A DNA stretch of 22,906 nt from JBOGUF01 sp050696075 (GTDB lineage: Bacteria > Chloroflexota > Chloroflexia > Thermomicrobiales > UBA6265), in assembly GCA_050696075.1 (NCBI GenBank), contig JBOGUF010000156.1, positions 1 to 22,906 on the forward strand. The letters run 5' to 3'. Every line of letters begins with the position of its first letter. The stretch's first letter is position 1. Shown piece after piece: positions 7,230-15,524 of this stretch. Below the pieces are notes generated by a model. The model was not told the origin of the DNA and did no database searches. It was given only the letters and a program-made list of their open reading frames with translations. Position numbers and translations under genes: made by a program.

Positions 7230-8885
7230 ATGGCTGATACTCGGATCACCGATCTCGTGAGGGATTTCTATGCGCGCCGGATCGACCGGCGGCAATTCTT
7301 CCAGAGCGCGACAGCGCTCGGTCTTTCGTCCACCGCGATCGGGCTCTACATGCGCGCCAACCCCGTCCTGGCGCAGGAGGCCACCGGCCCGGTGCCGCCG
7401 GTCGTTGCGGATCCCTGTTCCGGCGACGGCTGCCTCTTCTCCGGGCAGACGGTCACGGTGATCGTCAACGTCGCCGGCGAGCAGGGACCGATCGAGGGTC
7501 CATTCCACGAAGTCCGCTCCGAGTTCGAGGCGGCGACCGGTGCCAAACTCGAAATCGTCGCCGTGCCGTTCGAGGAGCACTTCCCCAAGCTGATCGAGGA
7601 TCTCGTCAGCGGCACCGGCCAGTACGACACGTCGATCGCGGGAGCGTGGTGGCTCGGCGAGCTGGTCGCCGGCGACTTCATCCTTTCCTATGACGACTGG
7701 TACGCCGACCAGCGCTTCCCAGAGTGGGACTACGAGGATGTCCTCTCCGGCCCACGCGCGCTCCTCGAGTACGGCGGCAAGAAATACATGGTGGCCAACG
7801 ACCATGACGGCCAGGTCATGTACTACCGGCGCGACTGGCTGACCGATCCGACACATCAGGAAGCGTTCAAGGCAGAACTGGATTACGACCTGCCGGTGCC
7901 GCCGCGGACCTGGGACCAGTTGCGCGATGTCGCCAGGTACTTCAACGGCAAGGACCTCGACGGCGACGGCGAGCCGGAGTCGGGCGTAACGATGCACCTG
8001 AAGGTCGGCGGTCAGGGCATGTTCCACTTCATGTCCTACTCCGCCCCCTTTGTGATCGGACCCGACAACCCGAAGCTCTACTGGTTCGACCCCAGTGACA
8101 TGACACCGCTGCTCGATAGCCCCGGTCACCTGCAGGCACTTGAGTCGCTCATCGAGCTGTCGCAGTACGGACCGGAGGCGATGTTCGGCTGGAGCCTGGG
8201 CGAGAGCTGGGATTACTTTCTCGCCGGCAAGGCGGCGCTCACTTTCTCCTGGGGCGATCTCGGCGCCCTCGCCCAGGAGACGCCGGAGACCCACCCCGGT
8301 ACCGGCAAATCGACGGTCAAGGGCATGACCGCTACGGCGCCAGTACCGGGCACGATGGGCTACTACAACATCGCGTCCGGTCAGGAGGTCACGACGGAAG
8401 CGCCGAACATCGTCGGCAACACCACCGGCGGCTCCTGGGCCGGCGTTATCTCTAAGTCTTCGAAGTCGCCGGAGGCAACCTACTACCTGCTGGCGCTGAT
8501 GGCGTCGAAGCCGAAGTCGTTCATCTACGCCTCCCGCGGGTGGGACGGCGTCGATCCCGGCCGCTTCTCGCACTTCCTGCCGCCCGACGGGACGGCCGAC
8601 ATCCAGGCATATCTGGAGGCCGGCTGGGACGAGCAGGACGTCAATGACTACACGAAGGCGTACTTCGACAACTTCAACAACCCGCTACAGTTCCCGTACC
8701 TGCGCATCCCGGGCACCTTCGAGTACTGGGTCGCGCTCGATGTCCGGTTGTCGGAGGCGGTCACCGGTCAGTCGACGGCGGAGGATGCGCTGAAAAGCTC
8801 GGTCTCCGACTTCGAAGACATCACCGATCGGCTCGGACGCGACGACCAGCTCGCAAGCTACAAGTCGTCCCTCGGCTTGGAATAA
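7230..8885 (+). CDS. ABC transporter extracellular solute-binding protein, family 1 (sugar type), Tat-exported
   Basis: A 551-residue SBP_bac_1-type protein. A Tat signal occupies residues 1-50: DRRQFFQ, then a hydrophobic ATALGLSSTAIGLY and a VLA-QE cleavage site. There is no lipobox cysteine, so it is probably released or held by the permease. The mature region shows typical features: TVIVNVAGEQGPIEGPFHEV, the early strand KLEIVAVPFEEHFPKLIEDL, a GQYDTSIAG block, PPRTWDQLRDVARYFNGKD, an Asp-rich loop DLDGDGEPE that looks calcium-binding, and FLAGKAALTFSWGD (the conserved F-x-x-GKAA/M motif). It delivers a carbohydrate, probably a glycoside or polyol, to the permeases at 8988 and 9916. The start has AGAAAGGAG 8-9 bases upstream. 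It is larger than many family members because of insertions in the C-lobe. Confidence 0.93.
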   Translation: MADTRITDLVRDFYARRIDRRQFFQSATALGLSSTAIGLYMRANPVLAQEATGPVPPVVADPCSGDGCLFSGQTVTVIVNVAGEQGPIEGPFHEVRSEFEAATGAKLEIVAVPFEEHFPKLIEDLVSGTGQYDTSIAGAWWLGELVAGDFILSYDDWYADQRFPEWDYEDVLSGPRALLEYGGKKYMVANDHDGQVMYYRRDWLTDPTHQEAFKAELDYDLPVPPRTWDQLRDVARYFNGKDLDGDGEPESGVTMHLKVGGQGMFHFMSYSAPFVIGPDNPKLYWFDPSDMTPLLDSPGHLQALESLIELSQYGPEAMFGWSLGESWDYFLAGKAALTFSWGDLGALAQETPETHPGTGKSTVKGMTATAPVPGTMGYYNIASGQEVTTEAPNIVGNTTGGSWAGVISKSSKSPEATYYLLALMASKPKSFIYASRGWDGVDPGRFSHFLPPDGTADIQAYLEAGWDEQDVNDYTKAYFDNFNNPLQFPYLRIPGTFEYWVALDVRLSEAVTGQSTAEDALKSSVSDFEDITDRLGRDDQLASYKSSLGLE

Positions 8886-8897
8886 CTCCTGACCACG

Positions 8898-8933
8898 GCG
8901 CGCGGACCGGCCGACTGGCGCCAGTCCGCGCGC
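8898..8933 (+). promoter_or_regulatory. Strong GC hairpin between binding protein and permease genes
   Basis: GCGCGCGGAC (8898-8907) and GTCCGCGCGC (8924-8933) are perfect 10-bp arms around a 16-base loop. The centre also carries the palindrome GACTGGCGCCAGTC. It begins 12 bases after the binding-protein stop and is not followed by T residues. Such hairpins commonly protect the upstream mRNA and set a higher level of binding protein than permease. Confidence 0.65.
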
Positions 8934-8987
8934 TCCCCTCCGATCACGACCGCCCGCGAACCCGCGGCGATGAGGGGAAACGAGTAG

Positions 8988-9911
8988 ATGCGAGAGCAGG
9001 CACTGCCGGCCTCAATTCCAGAGGTTCACCAACGACGGCGCTGGCTCGGTCGCGACCGGGTCAAGTTTCTCTTCTTGCTCCCGGCCGTCGTCTGGATCCT
9101 TGCGTTCACCATCTTTCCGGTCGCCTACGCGGTCCGCACAAGCCTCTACAGCTTCCGCTACGGACAGATTAACGAGTTTGTGGGCCTGGACAACTTTCGC
9201 CGCTTGCTCGACGACGAGACCCTGCACGACGACCTGATCTGGACCTTCCAGTTCGTCATCTCCGCCGTCGCCGTCGAGATGTTTCTCGGATTCGGCCTGG
9301 CCCTCCTCTTCAACCGAGAAATCCGCGGCCGTGGCTTGCTCCGCACCTTTATGACCCTGCCGCTCTTCGCGACGCCGGTTGCCGTAGGGTATCTCGGCAT
9401 CACCATCTACTACGAGCAGAACGGCCCGATCAACGCGTTGATTACGGGCATCGGCGGTCCCCAGATCCACTGGCTTTCCGACCCGTTCTGGGCGAAGGTT
9501 GCGGTCATCCTCGTCGACATCTGGCAATGGACGCCGTTTATCTTCCTCGTCTCGCTGGCCGGCTTGCAGAGTCTGCCGCGGGACGTCATCGAGGCGTCCG
9601 AGGTCGACGGCGCATCGAGCCTACAGAATCTGCGCCACATTATCGTGCCGATGATGACCCCGATCCTCTGGCTGATTCTGCTCCTCCGCACAATCGACGC
9701 ATTCAAGGTGTTCGATATCGTCGCCAGCATGACCCTGGGCGGCCCTGGCCGCGCCACCGAGGTCTACTCCCGCTACGTTTATCTCACGGCTCGCCGGTTC
9801 TCGAATTTCGGCGACGCCAGCGCCCAGGCGTTCCTCATGCTGGCCATCGTGATGGTCCTCGTGTCCCTCCTGTGGGGACGGATCCGGCACATCTACGAGG
9901 TCCAGAGGTGA
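8988..9911 (+). CDS. Carbohydrate ABC transporter permease, MalF/UgpA type
   Basis: A 307-residue inner-membrane protein with about six membrane segments: residues near 28-52 (FLLPAVVWILAFTIFPVAYAV), 85-110, 120-145, 170-195, 222-240 and 280-300. The cytoplasmic EAA loop that docks the ATPase is clear: EASEVDGASSLQNLRHIIVPMMTP near 203-226. It forms the translocation pore with the following permease and receives substrate from the upstream binding protein. The start ATG follows GAGGGGAAA with a slightly long spacer. The next gene starts four bases after its stop. No ATPase gene is adjacent. Confidence 0.95.
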   Translation: MREQALPASIPEVHQRRRWLGRDRVKFLFLLPAVVWILAFTIFPVAYAVRTSLYSFRYGQINEFVGLDNFRRLLDDETLHDDLIWTFQFVISAVAVEMFLGFGLALLFNREIRGRGLLRTFMTLPLFATPVAVGYLGITIYYEQNGPINALITGIGGPQIHWLSDPFWAKVAVILVDIWQWTPFIFLVSLAGLQSLPRDVIEASEVDGASSLQNLRHIIVPMMTPILWLILLLRTIDAFKVFDIVASMTLGGPGRATEVYSRYVYLTARRFSNFGDASAQAFLMLAIVMVLVSLLWGRIRHIYEVQR

Positions 9912-9915
9912 CGCC

Positions 9916-10785
9916 ATGATCGCCGCCCCAGCCGCACCCCCCTCACGCACCCTTGGCCGGATTGCGACGAATGGCGTCATCGTCGCGACCTTGATCGTCG
10001 TCTTGATCTGGGTTCTCTTCCCCTTCTACTGGGCATTTCTCAACTCGATCAAGTTCGCGGGCGATACCTTTGGCTCGAAATGGATCCCATTCGTCCAGTT
10101 CGAGCCGACACTCCAGAATTGGAGAAACACCCTCGAAATCCGCGAGGTCCGCCGCGCGCTCTTCAACAGTGCCGTCATCGGCGTCGGAAGCGCGACCCTG
10201 GCGGTGATCCTCGGTTCCCTCGCGGCCTATGCCCTCGCGCGCTTCACATTCCATCGGCCGCGGAACGGCACGTTGACGACGTGGTTCCTCTCCCAGCGCG
10301 TCCTGCCTCCGGTCATTTTCGTGCCTCCGTTCTACCTGCTCATGCGCGAGTTCGGACTGCTCGATTCGCTGGTGGCGCTTGTCCTGCTCAACGCGACCTT
10401 CAACCTGCCGTTCCCCGTCATCATCCTCAGCCAGATGTTCCGTGAGGTGCCGATCGAATTGGACGAGGCAGCGCAGGTTGACGGCGCCTCGCGCCTGGGC
10501 ATCTTCTTCCGCATCGCCATCCCGCTTGTCGCTCCCGGCCTGGTCGTAAGCTGGATAATCTGCCTCGCCTTCAGTTGGAATGAGTTTCTCTTTGCCCTCT
10601 CCCTGACGACCAAGGACGCGATCCCGATGCCCGTCATCATCGCCGGCGCCGAGCATACCCGAGGGGTTGACTTTCAGTTCGTCGGCACGCGTGTCCTGCT
10701 GACCATGCTGCCGCCGCTCGTCATGGCCCTCCTCGCCCAGCGATACATCGTGCGCGGTCTATCGCTGGGCGCGGTCAAGGGCTAA
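9916..10785 (+). CDS. Carbohydrate ABC transporter permease, MalG/UgpE type
   Basis: A 289-residue inner-membrane protein with six predicted spans. The first (residues about 12-36) starts GVIVATLIVVLIWVLFPFYW, and the last (about 258-275) precedes the conserved C-terminus RYIVRGLSLGAVKG. The C-terminal RG-hydrophobic-G-x-VKG tail is a hallmark of MalG-like subunits. The EAA motif is ELDEAAQVDGASRLGIFFRI around 176-195. It is the second half of the permease pair with the 8988 gene. It starts four bases after that gene, with AGAGGTGA as ribosome site, and the kinase gene begins two bases after its own stop, so transcription and translation are probably coupled. Confidence 0.95.
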   Translation: MIAAPAAPPSRTLGRIATNGVIVATLIVVLIWVLFPFYWAFLNSIKFAGDTFGSKWIPFVQFEPTLQNWRNTLEIREVRRALFNSAVIGVGSATLAVILGSLAAYALARFTFHRPRNGTLTTWFLSQRVLPPVIFVPPFYLLMREFGLLDSLVALVLLNATFNLPFPVIILSQMFREVPIELDEAAQVDGASRLGIFFRIAIPLVAPGLVVSWIICLAFSWNEFLFALSLTTKDAIPMPVIIAGAEHTRGVDFQFVGTRVLLTMLPPLVMALLAQRYIVRGLSLGAVKG

Positions 10786-10787
10786 CG

Positions 10788-12341
10788 GTGACCGGTCCGC
10801 TTCTCGTCGGCCTCGACGTCGGTACGACCAACGTCAAGGCCGTCGCCTACGAGCCGGACGGGCAAGCGGTGGCCTTGGCCAGCGTCCCGGCGATCACACA
10901 CTACCCCCGTCCGGCCCGGGCCTACTGGGAACCAGCGGAACTCTGGGATCAATCGGTCGCGGTGCTGCGGGACATGACGGGCCAGATCGACGACCCACGG
11001 CGCATCGCCGGGATCGCCGTCGCCAGCGTCGGCGAGGCCGGCGTGCCGCTCGACACGCGCGGCGACCCCACCTACTACGCCATCGCCTGGTTCGATCGGC
11101 GCACCGTCCGCGAAACCGCGTGGCTGGGACAGCATCTCGGCGAGGATCGCCTCTTCGCCACAACAGGGCTCTCCCTGCAACCGATCTTCTCACTCTGCAA
11201 ACTCCTCTGGCTGCGGGCGAATGAACCGGAGGCGTTCGCGCGTACGGTGCGGTGGCTGCACATCGCCGACTTCATCGCCTACAAACTCTCCGGCGCGATG
11301 GCGACCGACCACTCGATCGCCTCCCGCACCTACATGTTCAATCTCGACCGGCGCGACTGGGACGGCGACATCCTCAGTGCCTGCGACATCCCAACCACGC
11401 TCCTGGCGCCCCTCGTCCCCAGCGGCACGGCAATCGGCGCCGTCACGGCGGATGCGGCGATCGAAACCGGTCTCCCGACCGGCGCCGCCGTCGCCACCGG
11501 CGGCCACGACCACGTCTGCGGTGCGCTCGCCGCGGGCATCGTCGAACCGGGCACGGTCTTCGACTCGATGGGCACCGCCGAGGCGCTCTTCATCCCGCTC
11601 GCCAAGCCGATTGCCAACCCCGCCTTCGCCAGACAGGGCTACACCCAGGGCGCCCACGTCGTGCCGGACCGCTACTACACCTTCGGCGGCCTCTACACGA
11701 GCGGCGCCAGCGTCGAATGGTATCGCGACGTCGTCGGTCGCGATCGCCCCCTGGCCGAACTGCTGGCGGACGCGGCCGAGGTTCCCGTGGGCAGCCTCGG
11801 CGTCCTCTTCTTGCCGCACCTGAGAATCGCCAACGCGCCCCACCTCGACGCCCGATCGCGCGGCGCCTTCGTCGGCCTCACGACGGACATCGGACGCCCG
11901 GCGATGACCCGCGCCCTCTTCGAGGGACTCGCCTTCGAGGCGCGCACCACGCTCGAACCGCTCCTGTCCTACGCTGGCATCGAACACCTGGCCGAGGTCA
12001 CGGTCAGCGGCGGCGGATCGAGGAATGATTTGCTCATGCAGATCAAGGCGACCACGCTCAATGCCAGAATGCAGATCATCCAGCGCGAGGAGGCGACGGC
12101 GCTGGGCGCGGCAATGCTGGCCGGCATCGGCGCTGGCGCCTATGCAGACGTCGGATCGGCCGTCAACGCGGTCCGTCTCCCTCCGCACACCATCAATCCG
12201 GTGTCTCAAGAGGTCGATCGGTACGAGACGATCTTCCGAGAAGTGTACGCGCCCCTCTACGATACGCTCCGTGACTTGAACCACCGCATCGACGACCTAT
12301 GCGTCGAACCAACCGCTCGCGCGTCACGAGTTGAAGGCTGA
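10788..12341 (+). CDS. FGGY-family carbohydrate kinase (substrate unassigned)
   Basis: A 517-residue sugar kinase of the FGGY/ASKHA fold. N-terminal phosphate-binding motif GLDVGTTNVKA at residues 8-18; a YYAIAWFDRRT substrate-lobe segment near 96-106; IADFIAYKLSG near 159-169; catalytic Asp241 in TGGHDHVCGALAAG; C-terminal adenosine motif VTVSGGGSRNDLLMQIKA, then EATALGAAMLAGIG. It uses ATP to phosphorylate a sugar or polyol in the cytoplasm. The residues where XylB proteins carry GxxGQxHG are ASVGEAG here, so it is not a plain xylulokinase. Gluconate, fuculose, rhamnulose or other ulose kinases are all possible. The GTG start is two bases after the permease stop, so it is probably the kinase for the imported substrate. 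Confidence 0.9.
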   Translation: MTGPLLVGLDVGTTNVKAVAYEPDGQAVALASVPAITHYPRPARAYWEPAELWDQSVAVLRDMTGQIDDPRRIAGIAVASVGEAGVPLDTRGDPTYYAIAWFDRRTVRETAWLGQHLGEDRLFATTGLSLQPIFSLCKLLWLRANEPEAFARTVRWLHIADFIAYKLSGAMATDHSIASRTYMFNLDRRDWDGDILSACDIPTTLLAPLVPSGTAIGAVTADAAIETGLPTGAAVATGGHDHVCGALAAGIVEPGTVFDSMGTAEALFIPLAKPIANPAFARQGYTQGAHVVPDRYYTFGGLYTSGASVEWYRDVVGRDRPLAELLADAAEVPVGSLGVLFLPHLRIANAPHLDARSRGAFVGLTTDIGRPAMTRALFEGLAFEARTTLEPLLSYAGIEHLAEVTVSGGGSRNDLLMQIKATTLNARMQIIQREEATALGAAMLAGIGAGAYADVGSAVNAVRLPPHTINPVSQEVDRYETIFREVYAPLYDTLRDLNHRIDDLCVEPTARASRVEG

Positions 12342-12360
12342 CGGCTGATGGCTGACGGCT
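12336..12360 (+). repeat. Heptanucleotide tandem repeat (GGCTGAY) spanning stop and start codons
   Basis: GGCTGAC, GGCTGAT, GGCTGAC and a partial GGCT run end to end. The stop codon of the upstream kinase (12339-12341) and the ATG of the downstream kinase (12348-12350) both lie inside the repeat. The same motif in inverse orientation occurs at about 20774-20787. Confidence 0.75.
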
Positions 12361-13859
12361 ACCTCGCCATCGACCTCGGCACCTCGGCTGTCAAGGCCAA
12401 CGTCGTCGATGAGCAGGGGCGCATACTCGGCCGGGGCAGCGCCGAACATCCCATGCTCCAACCCCGCCCCGGTTTCGCCGAACAGCACCCAAACGACTGG
12501 TGGCACGCGACGGTCTTGGCCGTCAAGCAGGCCACTGCGGAAGCGGGTGAGCCGCATCTGCGCGCTATCGGCTTAACGGGTCAAATGCACGGCACGGTCC
12601 TGCTAGGCAACGATGGACCGCTCGCACCCGCTATCATCTGGACAGACACCCGCTCCGGCAACGAAGTCCAGGAGATCACCGCGCGCATCGGCGCCCGGCA
12701 TCTGATTGAGACAACGGGCAGCCCAATCGCCACCGGCTTTCAGGCCGCCACGATTCGCTGGCTGCAACGACACGAGCCAGCCATCCTGCGCCAGACACGC
12801 CAGATTCTGCTGCCGAAGGACTATCTTCGCTGGAAGCTGACCGGCAACTATGCGACGGACCCCAGCGACGCTTCGGGCACGCTGCTCTTCGACGTGCGCG
12901 CCCGCAACTGGTCTGAAGAAATGCTCGCCACCCTGGATGTTGACCGGAGCCTCTTGCCACCTGTCCTCCCGTCGAGTGCCGTTACGGGCGAACTGAACGC
13001 GGGCGCGGCAAAGCAACTCCAGCTTCCGTCCGGCATTCCGGTAATTGCCGGTGGCGGCGACGCCCCGTGCGCGGCCCTCGGCGCCGGCATTGTCAATCCT
13101 GGCGCGTTGCTCCTCACCATCAGCACCGGCGCTCAGGTCTTTCTGCCCACCACCAAGCCCGGCGTCGATCCAGAAGGACGCATCCACACCTTCTGCGCCG
13201 CGCTGGAACCCGGACCGAATCAACCGGGCTGGTATCAGATGGGCGCGACGATGGTTGCCGGCCTCGCCATGCGCTGGCTACGCGATGTCGTCTTCGAGTT
13301 GCCACATAAAAGCGGCTATGAGCAGATGACGGCCGCCGCGTCCGAGGTCCCGCCCGGCGCGTCCGGTCTCGTCTTTCTCCCTTACCTCACCGGTGAGCGC
13401 ACCCCGCACATGGACCCGAATGCCCGTGGCGTCCTGCTCGGCCTGACCGCATCCCACCGGCGCGGTCATCTCGTTCGTGCGGTGATGGAAGGTGTCGCCT
13501 TTGCGCTCCTGGACGCCTTCGACGTCGTGCGCCAGTTCGGCGCAATGCCGGCCCAGGCGGTCCTCGCCGGCGGCGGCGCGCGCTCCGTGCTCTGGCAGCA
13601 AATCATCGCCGACCTCTTCGGCCTGCCGGTCGTCCCCCTCGAGTCCGCCGACCAATCAGCCGTTGGAGCCGCGATGCTCGCCGCCACCGGTATGGAACAT
13701 GTGGAGCTGTTGGATGTTGCCCGCTCTTGGTCGCACTACGGCGCTCCGATCGAGCCCCGCGCGGACGTCCATGCCCACTATGAGCAGCTACGACCAATCT
13801 TCCGTCAGGCGTATGTCAAGCACCGCGAGGACTTCCGACTTCTGACGAATATGGGCTAG
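12348..13859 (+). CDS. xylB: Xylulokinase-type FGGY kinase
   Basis: A 503-residue FGGY kinase with xylulokinase signatures. LAIDLGTSAVKANVVD at residues 6-21 is followed by GLTGQMHG at 75-82 (the GxxGQMHG substrate motif of XylB), WTDTRSGNEVQEI near 98-110, LPKDYLRWKLTG at 155-166, DPSDASGTLLFDV at 171-183, catalytic Asp238 in AGGGDAPCAALGAG, LPYLTGERTPHMD, and a C-terminal AGGGARSVLWQQIIADLFGLPV. It phosphorylates D-xylulose or a related ketose. The start ATG is six bases after the preceding stop and lies in a heptamer repeat, with only a weak GAAGG upstream, so translation may depend on coupling. Its 3' end overlaps the convergent xylulokinase gene by 44 bases. The exact sugar could differ from D-xylulose. 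Confidence 0.88.
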   Translation: MADGYLAIDLGTSAVKANVVDEQGRILGRGSAEHPMLQPRPGFAEQHPNDWWHATVLAVKQATAEAGEPHLRAIGLTGQMHGTVLLGNDGPLAPAIIWTDTRSGNEVQEITARIGARHLIETTGSPIATGFQAATIRWLQRHEPAILRQTRQILLPKDYLRWKLTGNYATDPSDASGTLLFDVRARNWSEEMLATLDVDRSLLPPVLPSSAVTGELNAGAAKQLQLPSGIPVIAGGGDAPCAALGAGIVNPGALLLTISTGAQVFLPTTKPGVDPEGRIHTFCAALEPGPNQPGWYQMGATMVAGLAMRWLRDVVFELPHKSGYEQMTAAASEVPPGASGLVFLPYLTGERTPHMDPNARGVLLGLTASHRRGHLVRAVMEGVAFALLDAFDVVRQFGAMPAQAVLAGGGARSVLWQQIIADLFGLPVVPLESADQSAVGAAMLAATGMEHVELLDVARSWSHYGAPIEPRADVHAHYEQLRPIFRQAYVKHREDFRLLTNMG

Positions 13860-15297
13860 TGGCCAACTCGAGCCGCTCGCGAATCATCGCTCGCCGCTGT
13901 TCCAATCGAAATGCCGCGCGCATCCCCACCCGCGGCGACGCCTCAGCCACAATCTCCGGTCGCCATCGTCGCGCAATCTCCTCAACCGACTCGCGCCGCA
14001 CGATCGCGGCGGCTTGCACCGCCGCACCCCGCGCCGCGTGTTCCCCACCGCCACGCACCACGACCGGCAATCCCATCACGTCGGCGATCGCTTGGCGCCA
14101 CGCCATATGCATCGCGCCGCCCCCGACCATGGTCACGACCTGCCCGGTCACCCCCTGGTTCGCTAAAGCCTCAAGACAATAGGCAAGCCCTGCCGCCACG
14201 CCGTCGAGCGCCGCGCGCAACAGGTTGTCCGGCCGCGCGGTCGCCGCGTTCAAACCGAAAACAGACCCCGACGCCGCCGGCAGATTGGGCGTCCGCTCGC
14301 CTTCGAAGTACGGCAGCAAGAGCAAGCCGCCCGCGCCCGGCTCAATCGCTGCCGCTCGATCGAGCGCATCGGCCCGGTCGACGCCGAGCATCCCGGCCAC
14401 CGTATCGACCACTCGCGTGCAATTGAGCATGCAGACCAGGGGCAGAAACCGCCCCGTCGCGTCGGCGAAACCACAGACCTCGCCGTTTGGGTCGGCGGTC
14501 GCTCGGTCACTGACGGCAAAGGCGGTGCCGCTGGTACCGAGGCTGACGACCATCTCGCCGGGCATCGCGCCGATCCCGAGCGCGGCTCCCATATTGTCGC
14601 CCGTGCCCGGCCCAACTGGGATGCCACGGGGCAATCCGAGTTCCGCCGCTGCCGCCCCGGTCAATGCACCGGCCGGTTCCTCCGGTGCCCGCACGGTAGG
14701 CAGGCGTAGTCGCGCTGCCTCTTCGTCGCCCACCGCCAACGCCAGCAGATCGCGACGCTCGCGGCCTTGGTCCGGTGACCACCAACCCGAGCCCGAGGCG
14801 TCCCCCCGATCCGTTGCCAACTCGCCCGTTAGCCGCAGGTTCAGCCAATCGTGCGGCAGGCAAACGGCATCCGCACGCCGCACGTCGTCTGGGGCCGTTC
14901 TTGCCAGATGAGCCAACTTGGCGATCGTGAAGGAAGCGACGAGCCGCGAGCCGACCTCACTGGCGAAATCGGCCATCCCGTTGAGACGCTCCGCATCATC
15001 CGCCGCTTCGACGTTGTTCCAGAGCGACGCCGGCCGTACGACCTTGCCCGCTCCGTCCAGCAACACGCGGCCATGCTGCTGCCCGGCCGCCGAGAGTCCG
15101 ACAACGTTCAAATCGGCGTTGACCGCGTGACCTATCGCGATCCGTAGCGCGTCCCACCACTCGTCGGGATGCTGGGTGTTCGCCCCGCTGTGCGGTGCGC
15201 GTCCCTCGCTCGCGATCTGCCCGGTCTCGACGTCGACGGCCACGACCTTCGTCGATTGCGTACTCGAATCGATCCCCAGCACAACCTCGCGCGCCAC
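13816..15297 (-). CDS. xylB: Xylulokinase-type FGGY kinase, second copy
   Basis: A 493-residue FGGY kinase. GIDSSTQSTKVVAVD lies at residues 8-22, GLSAAGQQHGRVLLD at 67-81 (the AxGQQHG form seen in actinobacterial-type XylB), LPHDWLNLRLTG at 147-158, DRGDASGSGWW, catalytic Asp234 in GPGTGDNMGAALG, LGTSGTAFAVSD, LPYFEGERTPNLP, and VTMVGGGAMHMAWRQAIADVMGLPV. It should phosphorylate D-xylulose or a close analogue. It belongs to a visibly different branch from the plus-strand copy at 12348, so it is not a recent duplicate. The GTG start has AGGAGG five to six bases upstream. Its last 44 bases run antisense to the end of the other xylB, and its 5' end faces the 15417 gene divergently. Confidence 0.9.
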   Translation of the reverse strand: MAREVVLGIDSSTQSTKVVAVDVETGQIASEGRAPHSGANTQHPDEWWDALRIAIGHAVNADLNVVGLSAAGQQHGRVLLDGAGKVVRPASLWNNVEAADDAERLNGMADFASEVGSRLVASFTIAKLAHLARTAPDDVRRADAVCLPHDWLNLRLTGELATDRGDASGSGWWSPDQGRERRDLLALAVGDEEAARLRLPTVRAPEEPAGALTGAAAAELGLPRGIPVGPGTGDNMGAALGIGAMPGEMVVSLGTSGTAFAVSDRATADPNGEVCGFADATGRFLPLVCMLNCTRVVDTVAGMLGVDRADALDRAAAIEPGAGGLLLLPYFEGERTPNLPAASGSVFGLNAATARPDNLLRAALDGVAAGLAYCLEALANQGVTGQVVTMVGGGAMHMAWRQAIADVMGLPVVVRGGGEHAARGAAVQAAAIVRRESVEEIARRWRPEIVAEASPRVGMRAAFRLEQRRAMIRERLELATSPYSSEVGSPRGA

Positions 15298-15416
15298 GCC
15301 GGCCTCCTCTACAATCCCCCATCAGCCAATCGCGAGGTACTCGTATCGGCCATTCTACCGACCGCCGCGATGGCATCCCGGCAATCAAAGCACACCTACA
15401 CGTCCAAGGAGTCGTT

Positions 15417-15524
15417 ATGTCGCGCTGGTCGCCTCTCAAGCTGACCACCTACGTCCGCGCCTATGCCTTCGGCGAACGCATGACTCCCGAACGGCTCGGC
15501 GAATCCGGCCTCCCCCAGAGTTGA
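15417..15524 (+). CDS. 35-aa ORF coupled to the MqnA-like gene
   Basis: I recognise no family. A 35-codon frame starts at ATG 15417 with an ideal AAGGAG five bases upstream, the best ribosome site of this region. The product starts MSRWSPLKLTTYVRAYAFG and continues with a polar ERMTPERLGES end; there is no signal or membrane segment. Its TGA stop (15522-15524) overlaps the TTG start of the next gene as TTGA. That gene has no ribosome site of its own, so this ORF may exist to deliver ribosomes to it. It could also be a small functional protein. Confidence 0.5.
   Translation: MSRWSPLKLTTYVRAYAFGERMTPERLGESGLPQS

Noticed and set aside
6993..8573. Minus-strand open frame of 526 codons
   Set aside because: It lies exactly opposite the solute-binding protein gene, has low-complexity Arg/Gly/Val-rich sequence without family motifs, and reflects GC-rich third codon positions.
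11190..12284. Minus-strand open frame of 364 codons
   Set aside because: Antisense shadow of the FGGY kinase; composition is Gly/Arg/Asp/Val-rich without structure.
6289..12341. Complete autoinducer-2 (Lsr) uptake and processing locus
   Set aside because: The aldolase is LsrF-like in fold, but the importer is of MalFG type, the binding protein is family 1, and the kinase motifs do not resemble LsrK; an lsr assignment would overreach.
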